Assembly (NCBI RefSeq): GCF_015704865.1
Contig: NZ_JADQTO010000020.1
Coordinates: forward strand, 121,059 to 185,058
Length of the DNA stretch: 64,000 nucleotides
From: Actinoplanes aureus
GTDB lineage: Bacteria; Actinomycetota; Actinomycetes; Mycobacteriales; Micromonosporaceae
Direction: 5' to 3'
The position numbers and the translations under genes are program-made. Every line of letters starts with the position of its first letter. Position 1 is the first letter of the stretch. Below, in pieces: positions 25,533 through 32,591 of this stretch. Below the pieces are notes generated by a model. It had not been told where the DNA came from. It saw only the letters and a program-made list of their open reading frames with translations, and searched no databases.

Positions 25533-25548
25533 TGGAAAACGTTACCCA
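25533..25548. promoter_or_regulatory. LacI operator over the module 1 start region
   Basis: TGGAAAACGTTACCCA, 13 bases after the -10 hexamer, so a bound repressor would cover the transcription start. The identical 16 bases recur at 32530-32545. Confidence 0.7.
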
Positions 25549-25631
25549 CCTCACATCGGGGTCGCGATGTCGCCGTGGGTCGCGGCCCCTCGCTGCTCGC
25601 AACTCGCCCGCAGGCTTCCTGGTACTACCGC

Positions 25632-25664
25632 ATGAAACGATTCAACAAAGTGGGTATCCAGTGA
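25632..25664 (+). CDS. Upstream short reading frame (leader peptide candidate, module 1)
   Basis: ATG followed by codons for KRFNKVGIQ and a TGA that overlaps the GTG start of the permease (GTGA). The first six codons recur in front of the second GH78 gene. The frame also contains the palindrome TGAAACGATTCA (25633-25644), so conservation could reflect a DNA site, a coupling peptide, or both. No strong ribosome site is seen. Confidence 0.35.
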   Translation: MKRFNKVGIQ

Positions 25665-26590
25665 CACTCGACGTGAAAGAACGCCTCCCCGCACGGGCCG
25701 CCGCCGTGCCCCGGCGCCGGCAGTTCGGAGCGCCGCCCTGGTGGTTCGTCGTTCCGGCGCTGCTGCTGTTCGCCTTCGTCGTGCTCGTTCCCAGCGCCCG
25801 CGGCGTTTACTACGCCTTCACCGACTGGGACGGTCTCGACCCGCAGCTCTCGTTCATCGGCCTGGACAACTTCACCGCCATGGCCGACGACCCCGACGCC
25901 CTTCAGGCCATCTGGCACACCCTGCTCATCGCGGTCGCCATCACCGTCATCCAGAACGGCATCGGCCTGCTGCTCGCCCTCGGCGTCAACACCGCTATCA
26001 AGAGCCGGAACTTCCTGCGGGTGCTGCTGTTCGCCCCGGCGGTGATCACCCCGATCGTCACCGCCTACCTGTGGCGCAACCTGCTCGGCCCGGACGGCGC
26101 GGTCAACAGCCTGCTCAGCACCGTCGGCCTGGAGTCGTGGCAGCAGAACTGGCTCGGCGATCCCGACCTGGCGCTGTGGATGGTCGTACTGGTCGTGGTG
26201 TGGCAGTTCGCCGGCTACTCGATGGTGATCTTCCTAGCCGGCCTGCAATCGGTGCCCCGCGAGATCTACGAGGCCGCCGCCATCGACGGCAGCGGGCCGG
26301 TCCGCCGGTTCTGGTCGATCATCCGGCCGCTGCTGGCACCGGCCATCACGATCAACCTGATGCTGTCGATCATCGGCGGGATCAAGCTGTTCGACCAGGT
26401 GTACGCGCTGACCGGTGGCGGCCCCGGACACGCCACCGACACCATCTCCACGCTGATCTACAAGGACGCGTTCACCCTCGGCGAGTTCGGCTACAGCATT
26501 GCCCTCGCCGTCGTGCTCACCGCCATCGTCGCGGTCGTCTCCGCCGGCCAGTACGCCGTCCTGTCCCGCAACGAGAAGGCGGCGTCGTGA
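25661..26590 (+). CDS. Sugar ABC transporter permease (CUT1, MalF-like)
   Basis: A 309-residue inner-membrane protein with six hydrophobic segments and the EAA loop (EAAAIDGSGPVRRFWSIIRP) that docks the ATPase. The family signature LFAPAVITPIVTAYLWRNLL is present. The GTG start overlaps the stop of a short upstream frame. It overlaps the MalG-like permease gene by one base (TGATG). No ATPase is encoded in the locus, so the complex probably uses a shared MsiK-type ATPase. The likely substrate is a rhamnose-containing oligosaccharide or glycoside. Confidence 0.9.
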   Translation: MTLDVKERLPARAAAVPRRRQFGAPPWWFVVPALLLFAFVVLVPSARGVYYAFTDWDGLDPQLSFIGLDNFTAMADDPDALQAIWHTLLIAVAITVIQNGIGLLLALGVNTAIKSRNFLRVLLFAPAVITPIVTAYLWRNLLGPDGAVNSLLSTVGLESWQQNWLGDPDLALWMVVLVVVWQFAGYSMVIFLAGLQSVPREIYEAAAIDGSGPVRRFWSIIRPLLAPAITINLMLSIIGGIKLFDQVYALTGGGPGHATDTISTLIYKDAFTLGEFGYSIALAVVLTAIVAVVSAGQYAVLSRNEKAAS

Positions 26591-27411
26591 TGAATCGCTA
26601 CTCCACCCGTACCTTCGCTCTCGAATTTGTCATGATCGCCGTGGCGATCGTCTTCGCCTTCCCGGTCTATGTCCTGGTCAACCTGGCCGTGCGGGCACCC
26701 TCGGACACCTCGTCACCGATCAGCCTGACCTCCTCGCCCACCTTGACCAACTTCACCGAGGCCTGGCAGGTCGCCGGCCTCGGCGGCGCCCTGATCAACA
26801 GCGTGCTGGTCACCGTGGTCAGCGTGGTGATCGTCCTGGCCGTGTCCGCGCTGGCCGCGTACCCCCTGGCGAGAAGCACCGCGCACTGGTCCCGCGGCAC
26901 CTTCCTGCTGATCATGCTCGGGCTGATCCTGCCGTTCCAGCTCGCCGCGCTCCCGCTCTACCAGACCATCCGCGACCTCGGCCTGCTCGGCTCGGTGTGG
27001 TCGCTCGTGCTGTTCTACGCCGGCCTGCAGGTGCCGTTCACGACCTTCCTCTACGTCGGCTTCCTGCGGGCGCTGCCCCGCGACTTCGAGGAGGCGTCGT
27101 TCATCGACGGTGGCTCCGCGTTGCAGACCTTCCGGTACGTCATCTTCCCGATGCTCAAACCGATCACGGTCACCGCGCTGGTGCTCAACGCGGTAAGCGT
27201 CTGGAACGACTTCTTCACCCCGCTGCTCTATCTGAGCGGCAGCGACCAGCAGACCATGCCCGTCGCGATCGCCGGCTTCGTCGGCCAGTACGCCGCCGAC
27301 TGGAATCTGATCTTCGCCGCCCTGCTGATCAGCGTCGTCCCCGTGCTGGCGGTCTACCTCGTGCTGCAGCGCTCCATCATCAACGGCTTCGCGGGAGGGC
27401 TGAAGGGTTGA
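26590..27411 (+). CDS. Sugar ABC transporter permease (CUT1, MalG-like)
   Basis: A 273-residue permease with six membrane segments and the EAA loop (EEASFIDGGSALQTFRYVIF). It pairs with the MalF-like protein to form the channel. Its stop overlaps the TTG start of the GH78 gene (TTGA), so transport and rhamnosidase synthesis are coupled. Confidence 0.9.
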   Translation: MNRYSTRTFALEFVMIAVAIVFAFPVYVLVNLAVRAPSDTSSPISLTSSPTLTNFTEAWQVAGLGGALINSVLVTVVSVVIVLAVSALAAYPLARSTAHWSRGTFLLIMLGLILPFQLAALPLYQTIRDLGLLGSVWSLVLFYAGLQVPFTTFLYVGFLRALPRDFEEASFIDGGSALQTFRYVIFPMLKPITVTALVLNAVSVWNDFFTPLLYLSGSDQQTMPVAIAGFVGQYAADWNLIFAALLISVVPVLAVYLVLQRSIINGFAGGLKG

Positions 27412-30044
27412 TCGTCTACGGCTTGCAGACCGAACAGCGCACCGAGCCGCTCGGCCTCGGCGACCGGCGACCCCGGCTGTCCTGGGCGCTCGACAGTGAG
27501 CGCCGCGGCGCCGCCCAGAGCGGCTACCGGATCATCGCCGCCGAACGCGAAGAGGACCTGGACGAGCCCGCCCGGCTGCTCTGGGACACCGGCCGCCGGG
27601 AATCCACGGACACCATCCTGATCCCCTGGCTGGGGCCGGCCCTGCGTTCGGCCACCCGCTACCACTGGCGGGTCGAGGTGTGGGACGAGTCCGGCGCACC
27701 CGGGGGCAGCGCGCAGAGCTGGTTCGAGACCGGTCTGCTGCACACCGACGACTGGACTGCGGCGTGGATCGGCCGCGACGCGCAGGCCCTGCCGCCGGTC
27801 GACCCGCCCACCGACGACGACCTGGACACGCCCGGCCCGGCCGAGGCACCGCTCAATCTGCGTACCGCGTTTCACCTGTCCGCCCGGCCGGTGCGGGCCC
27901 GGCTGTACGCGACCGCGCGCGGCGTCTACGAGGCCGCCCTCAACGGCACCCGGATCGGCGACCATGAGCTCGCGCCCGGCTGGACCGAGTACCACCAGCG
28001 GATCCAGTACCAGACCTACGACGTCACCGCTCACCTGCGCGACGGCGACAACGTCCTGAGCGCGGTCGTCGCCGACGGCTGGTGGAGTGGCTACGTCGGC
28101 TTCGACGCGCGCCGCCCGGCCCGGCACTACGGCGACGCCCCGCAGTTCCTGGCACAGCTGGTGGCCGAGTTCGCCGACGGATCCCGCCAGGTGATCGCCA
28201 CCGGGGACGGCTGGACCGAGTCCGACGGCCCGATCCGCTCGGCAGACCTGATGATGGGCCAGTTCGTCGACGCCCGCCGCCACCCGGGTGAACAGCGCCC
28301 GGTCGTGGTGCTCGACTCCGGGCCGGGCCCACTGGTCGCCGAACCCGACGCGCCCATCCGGGTCACCGCCGACCTGCCGGCGGTCGAGGTCCGCGCGAAG
28401 GGAGACGGGAGATACATCGTCGACTTCGGGCAGAACCTGGTCGGCCGGATCCGCCTGATCATTCGCCATGCTCGGCCGGGTCAGCGGATCGTGGTGCGCC
28501 ACGCGGAGGTCCTCGCCGACGGCGAGCTTTACACCGAGAACCTGCGCCGGGCGGCCGCCACCGACACGTACGTCACCGCCGGCGCCGAGACCGAGGTGTT
28601 CGAACCGCGGTTCACCTTTCACGGCTTCCGCTACGCCGAGATCAGCGGCTACCCCGGCAAGCTGACCGGCGCCGACGTGTCCGCCCGGGTGCTGCACAGC
28701 GACCTGCCGTGGACCGGCCGGTTCGAATGCTCGGACCCGGTGGTCAACCAGCTGCACGCCAACATCGGCTGGGGGCAGCGCGGCAACTTCGTCGCGGTGC
28801 CGACCGACTGCCCGCAACGCGACGAGCGGCTCGGCTGGCTCGCCGACGCGCAGGTGTTCGCCCCGACCGCCACCCGCAACGCCGACGTGTCCGCCTTCTT
28901 CGCCCGCTGGCTGCGCGACGTCGTCGACGGACAGAACACCGACGGCGCGTTCCGCGACGTCGCCCCGATCATCGCCTTCGATCGGGAGGGTGCCCCGGCC
29001 TGGGGTGACGCCGGCGTGATCATCCCGTGGCTGCTGTGGCGCACCTACGGCGACCGTCGTGTCCTGGAACGCTGCTTCGACGCGATGGTCCGCTGGGTCG
29101 AGCACATCCGCCGGCACAACCCGGATCTGCTGTGGCAGCACCGCACCGGCAACTCCTACGGTGACTGGCTGCAGGTCGACGCGGAGACACCGCGCGATGT
29201 CCTGGCGACGGCGTACTTCGCGCGCAGCACGGAGATCGTCGCCGCAGCGGCCGACGTCCTCGGCAAACCCGCCGCCGAATATCGGGCGCTGCACGCGGCG
29301 ATCAAGGACGCGTTCCGCAACGCCTACGTCGGTGACGACGGCAGCGTCAAGGGCGGCACCCAGACCGCGTACCTGCTGGCTCTCGGTTTCGGCCTGCTCC
29401 CCGGCGACTTGGTCGACAAGGCCGCCGCCCACCTCGCCGCGGACATCGAGGCTCGCGGCGACCGGCTCACCACCGGCTTCGTCGGGGTGTCGCTGCTGTG
29501 CCCGGTGCTGTCCGAGCACGGCCGCACCGACCTGGCTTATGCGTTGCTGCACCAGGACGAGTACCCGTCCTGGGCCTACTCGATCCGGCACGGCGCCACC
29601 ACCATCTGGGAGCGCTGGGACGGCTGGACCGAGCAGCACGGCTTCCAGTCCGCCGCGATGAACTCGTTCAACCACTACAGCCTGGGCAGCGTCGGCGACT
29701 GGCTCTACGGCCGGGTCGCCGGCATCGACCAGACCCCGGACTCGGTCGCCCACCGCGAGCTGCTGCTGCGCCCCACGCCGGGCGGGCGGCTCACCTGGGC
29801 GCACGCCGAGCAGGAGACCGTACGCGGGCGCGTCGCCTGCGGCTGGTCAATCCACGACGACCGGCTGACCGTGACCGCCACGGTGCCGCCGGGATGTACC
29901 GCCGTCCTGCACATCCCCACCACTGATGTCGGCAGCGTGCGCGAGAACGACGTGCCCGCCGCCGAAGTGCCTGGCGTCCTCGACGCCGACGGGCACACCC
30001 TGCGGCTGACGTCCGGCCGCTACACCTTCACCGCCTCCGCCTGA
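27408..30044 (+). CDS. Alpha-L-rhamnosidase, GH78, probably cytosolic
   Basis: An 878-residue enzyme that removes terminal alpha-L-rhamnose. It lacks a signal peptide, so it should act inside the cell on imported glycosides. N-terminal Ig-like and jelly-roll domains (GLQTEQRTEPLGLGDRRPRL; WYHWRVEVWD-like RYHWRVEVWDESG) precede the (alpha/alpha)6 barrel. The catalytic-region motif VPTDCPQRDERLGW lies near residue 465, with conserved acidic residues that bind and protonate rhamnose. WDGWTEQHGF and SFNHYSLGSVGDWLY follow, then a C-terminal beta domain. The TTG start overlaps the permease stop. It sits between permeases and binding protein, an unusual order. Confidence 0.93.
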   Translation: MIVYGLQTEQRTEPLGLGDRRPRLSWALDSERRGAAQSGYRIIAAEREEDLDEPARLLWDTGRRESTDTILIPWLGPALRSATRYHWRVEVWDESGAPGGSAQSWFETGLLHTDDWTAAWIGRDAQALPPVDPPTDDDLDTPGPAEAPLNLRTAFHLSARPVRARLYATARGVYEAALNGTRIGDHELAPGWTEYHQRIQYQTYDVTAHLRDGDNVLSAVVADGWWSGYVGFDARRPARHYGDAPQFLAQLVAEFADGSRQVIATGDGWTESDGPIRSADLMMGQFVDARRHPGEQRPVVVLDSGPGPLVAEPDAPIRVTADLPAVEVRAKGDGRYIVDFGQNLVGRIRLIIRHARPGQRIVVRHAEVLADGELYTENLRRAAATDTYVTAGAETEVFEPRFTFHGFRYAEISGYPGKLTGADVSARVLHSDLPWTGRFECSDPVVNQLHANIGWGQRGNFVAVPTDCPQRDERLGWLADAQVFAPTATRNADVSAFFARWLRDVVDGQNTDGAFRDVAPIIAFDREGAPAWGDAGVIIPWLLWRTYGDRRVLERCFDAMVRWVEHIRRHNPDLLWQHRTGNSYGDWLQVDAETPRDVLATAYFARSTEIVAAAADVLGKPAAEYRALHAAIKDAFRNAYVGDDGSVKGGTQTAYLLALGFGLLPGDLVDKAAAHLAADIEARGDRLTTGFVGVSLLCPVLSEHGRTDLAYALLHQDEYPSWAYSIRHGATTIWERWDGWTEQHGFQSAAMNSFNHYSLGSVGDWLYGRVAGIDQTPDSVAHRELLLRPTPGGRLTWAHAEQETVRGRVACGWSIHDDRLTVTATVPPGCTAVLHIPTTDVGSVRENDVPAAEVPGVLDADGHTLRLTSGRYTFTASA

Positions 30045-30070
30045 TTCATCTCCGACATCGGGAGAAACCC

Positions 30071-31336
30071 ATGAAATCACGCAGACTGACGGCCCTCGCG
30101 GCAGCGATGACCGCCGCGACCCTGATCGCCGCCTGCTCGAGCGGCACCAACTCCGGCTCCGGCAGCGGCGACAACAAGACCCTGACGATCGCCTCGGTCG
30201 ACCAGGGCTCCATCGAGAAGGTCGTCGAGGCGTTCAAGGCCGCCAACCCGGGCATCACCGTCAACCTCACGACCAGTGGCGCCGACCAGTACCAGCAGCA
30301 GATCCGTACGCAGCTGTCCTCGGGAACCGCGCCGGACGTGATGACCGTCTGGCCGGGCAACGGCAACCCGGGCGCCACCTACGTCATCGCCAAGCCCGGC
30401 TATCTGCTCGACCTGTCCGACCAGCCGTGGGCCGCGAAGCTGCCCGACGCGTTCAAGAAGGTAGCCCAGTACGAGGGCAAGACCTACAACGCGGTGTTCG
30501 GGCTCAACGGCATCGGCGTGGTCTACAACGACGACGCGATGCGGAAAGCCGGCCTGACCGCGCCCGGCACCTGGACCGACCTGCTCGCCTTCTGCAAGGC
30601 CGCCGCGGGCAAGGGCACCCCCGCCTTCGCCCTCGGCATCCAGGACAACTGGGTCACCCAGCTCGTGCTCTACTCGCTGGTCGCGACCACCGTCTACAGC
30701 GGCGACCGTGACTTCGACACCAAGATGGCGAACGGCCAGGCCACCTTCGCCGGCTCACCGTGGACCACCGCGATGGCCAAGTACCAGGAGATGGACAAGA
30801 CCGGCTGCTTCCAGAAAGACCCGCTCGGCACCAGTTACGAGGCCAGCCAGACCCTCGCTGCCACCGGCAAGACGCTCGGCATCATCCAGGGCAATTGGAT
30901 CATCAGCCTGCTCAAGCAGAAGAACCCCGACGGCAGGTTCACCATGAAGGCGCTGCCGGCCACCGACGACGCGGCCAGCTTCATCATGCCCGCGGCCGCC
31001 GGAGCCGGCTACGGCATCAACGCGCAGGCCAAGAACAAGGACCTCGCGCTCAAATTCGTCACCTACGTCATGTCTCCCGAGGGCATGAAGCTGTTCAACG
31101 AGACCCAGGGCAGCCTGCCGACCCTGCCGGAGGCCGGCACCACCGTCGACCCCGGCCTGACCGAGCTGACCACCTTCGTCAAGGACAACCGCACCGTCCC
31201 GTTCATGGACCAGCTGTGGCCCAACGCCAAGGTGCAGCAGACCATGCTCAGCGGCCTGCAGGAGATCTTCAGCAAGCAGGCGACCTCCGCTGAGGTACTG
31301 TCCAAGATGGACGAGGACTACAAGACCGGATCCTGA
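30071..31336 (+). CDS. Sugar ABC transporter substrate-binding lipoprotein (CUT1)
   Basis: A 421-residue type 2 binding protein with a lipoprotein signal (MKSRRLTALAAAMTAATLIA followed by AC). It has FKAANPGITVNLTTSG, SSGTAPDVMTVWPGNG, FGLNGIGVVYNDDAMRKAGL and AYGINAQAKNKD-like GYGINAQAKNKDLALKF. GGGAGAAA precedes the ATG. It is the last gene of the module 1 operon. Its 3' end overlaps the convergent lacI-2 gene by 19 bases. It delivers the sugar to the MalF/MalG-like permeases. Confidence 0.9.
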   Translation: MKSRRLTALAAAMTAATLIAACSSGTNSGSGSGDNKTLTIASVDQGSIEKVVEAFKAANPGITVNLTTSGADQYQQQIRTQLSSGTAPDVMTVWPGNGNPGATYVIAKPGYLLDLSDQPWAAKLPDAFKKVAQYEGKTYNAVFGLNGIGVVYNDDAMRKAGLTAPGTWTDLLAFCKAAAGKGTPAFALGIQDNWVTQLVLYSLVATTVYSGDRDFDTKMANGQATFAGSPWTTAMAKYQEMDKTGCFQKDPLGTSYEASQTLAATGKTLGIIQGNWIISLLKQKNPDGRFTMKALPATDDAASFIMPAAAGAGYGINAQAKNKDLALKFVTYVMSPEGMKLFNETQGSLPTLPEAGTTVDPGLTELTTFVKDNRTVPFMDQLWPNAKVQQTMLSGLQEIFSKQATSAEVLSKMDEDYKTGS

Positions 31337-32400
31337 GAAGCCGTACGGGCGGCGGCCGCGCCGCCGCCCGGCGCTGCCGTCGATCGCCGGGTGACGAGCC
31401 TGGGGGAGAGCTTCACCTGAGTCGCGGGCCGGCTGTCGTCCGCGATGCGGTCCAGCAGCAGGCGGGCCGCGTTGACGCCGATCTGGTGTCCGGCCTGGTC
31501 CACGGTGGTCAGGCTGATCGGTGCGAACGCGGCGAAGGTCGTGTTGTCGTACCCGGCGACCGAGATGTCGCCGGGCACGGACAGGCCCGCCTCGGTGAGC
31601 GCGTCGAGCACACCCATGGCGACGATGTCGGCGCCGGCGAAGATGGCGGTGGGGCGCTGCGGGCGGGCCAGCAGCTGCTTCGCGCCGAGGTAGCCGCCGT
31701 GCTGGGTGTAGGTCGTGGAGGCGATGTCGACGAAGTCGCCCAGGCCGTGGGCCTGCATGGCGTGCCGGTATCCCACGGCGCGGATGGCGTTGGGCATCTC
31801 GGTGAGCCGGACCGGATCGGTCTCGTCGTGCTCGATGTGGGCGATGCGCTGATGGCCGAGCTCGGCCAGGTGGGCGACGACCAGGCCGGCGCCGGTGAAG
31901 TCGTCGTCGGCGACGGTGTCGTAGACCGCTGAGTTGCCGTGCCGGCCGACGACGACGGTGGGCACGGTCCGCGCGATGCGTTCGAGCCGTTTGCGGGAGG
32001 TCAGCGGGGCGATGAGGATGACGCCGTCCATGTTGCGGTCGATCATCGCGTCGGTGACGTGTGCCTCGGCGGGTTCGTCGTTGCAGGCCGAGGCGATCAG
32101 CACCTGGTAGTCGGTGCCGCCGAGCTGGGCGTTGACGCCGTCGAGCACGTCGGCGAAGAACGGGTTGCGGATGTCGGGCAGCATCACGCCGATGGTGTAG
32201 GTCTGCCCCCGCATGCCGCGGGCGGCGGCGGACGGGCGGTAACCGAGCTCGTCGATCGCGGCGCGGACCTTGGCCTGCATCTCGGGGCTGGCGCCGTAGG
32301 CGTTGCGCAGCACCTTGGACACGGCGGTGGTTGACACCCCGGCGTGTTTGGCCACGTCGATGATGGTGACCCGGCGCGCGGGCGCTCGGCCGTTCGGCAT
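31318..32400 (-). CDS. LacI-family repressor 2 of the rhamnoglycoside locus
   Basis: A 360-residue close paralog of LacI-1. HTH (VTIIDVAKHAGVSTTAVSKV), hinge and most of the sensor domain are nearly the same; the C-terminus carries an extra A/G-rich tail ending ASQDPVL. It is divergent from the secreted GH78 gene. A CTGGGCAACGTTCCCCAG palindrome lies 12 bases upstream of its start. The shared recognition helix implies cross-talk between the two repressors. Sensor differences may tune inducer response. Confidence 0.9.
   Translation of the reverse strand: MPNGRAPARRVTIIDVAKHAGVSTTAVSKVLRNAYGASPEMQAKVRAAIDELGYRPSAAARGMRGQTYTIGVMLPDIRNPFFADVLDGVNAQLGGTDYQVLIASACNDEPAEAHVTDAMIDRNMDGVILIAPLTSRKRLERIARTVPTVVVGRHGNSAVYDTVADDDFTGAGLVVAHLAELGHQRIAHIEHDETDPVRLTEMPNAIRAVGYRHAMQAHGLGDFVDIASTTYTQHGGYLGAKQLLARPQRPTAIFAGADIVAMGVLDALTEAGLSVPGDISVAGYDNTTFAAFAPISLTTVDQAGHQIGVNAARLLLDRIADDSRPATQVKLSPRLVTRRSTAAPGGGAAAARTASQDPVL
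31347..31369 (+). terminator. GC-rich hairpin after the binding-protein gene
   Basis: A perfect 10-base stem (GGGCGGCGGC with GCCGCCGCCC) with a three-base loop, ten bases past the binding-protein stop. It lies inside the convergent lacI-2 coding sequence, so it would end the plus-strand message within that gene. Confidence 0.5.
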
Positions 32401-32412
32401 CCGATCTCCTAA

Positions 32413-32430
32413 CTGGGCAACGTTCCCCAG
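32413..32430. promoter_or_regulatory. LacI operator at the lacI-2 start
   Basis: CTGGGCAACGTTCCCCAG, an 18-base palindrome with a single mismatched pair, the counterpart of 25409-25426. Confidence 0.7.
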
Positions 32431-32486
32431 TTTAGGGGGCTGGCCCGACCTCGGGCTAGGGCAATGATCGACGATCGATGCGCCTC

Positions 32487-32516
32487 TTGACGCTCGTCGG
32501 CATCTGCTCCTAGGGT
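32487..32516 (+). promoter_or_regulatory. Promoter of the secreted GH78-GH1-GH3 operon (module 2)
   Basis: TTGACG (32487-32492), an 18-base spacer and TAGGGT (32511-32516). It differs from module 1 at only a few spacer and -10 positions. Confidence 0.6.
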
Positions 32517-32529
32517 CGGCCACACGCAT

Positions 32530-32545
32530 TGGAAAACGTTACCCA
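32530..32545. promoter_or_regulatory. LacI operator over the module 2 start region
   Basis: TGGAAAACGTTACCCA, identical to 25533-25548 and at the same distance (13 bases) from the -10 hexamer. Confidence 0.7.
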
Positions 32546-32561
32546 TGCTCGGCAGGCAGCA

Positions 32562-32591
32562 GTGAAACGATTCAACAAGGCGGAATCATGA
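32562..32591 (+). CDS. Upstream short reading frame (leader peptide candidate, module 2)
   Basis: GTG followed by codons for KRFNKAES and a TGA overlapping the ATG of the secreted GH78 gene (ATGA). The first six codons match module 1 apart from the start codon and a synonymous AAA/AAG change. It contains the same TGAAACGATTCA palindrome (32563-32574). Confidence 0.35.
   Translation: MKRFNKAES

Noticed and set aside
26499..27407. A very long open plus-strand frame running through the permease genes into the GH78 gene
   Set aside because: The upstream part is an arginine/proline-rich shadow of the permease frames. Only the portion from 27408 matches GH78, and the TTG there overlaps the permease stop.
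27354..29804. An 816-codon minus-strand frame opposite the GH78 gene
   Set aside because: Its composition (V, G, R, D, Q-rich, no domains) is typical of an antisense shadow of a high-GC gene, and GH78 motifs on the plus strand are unambiguous.
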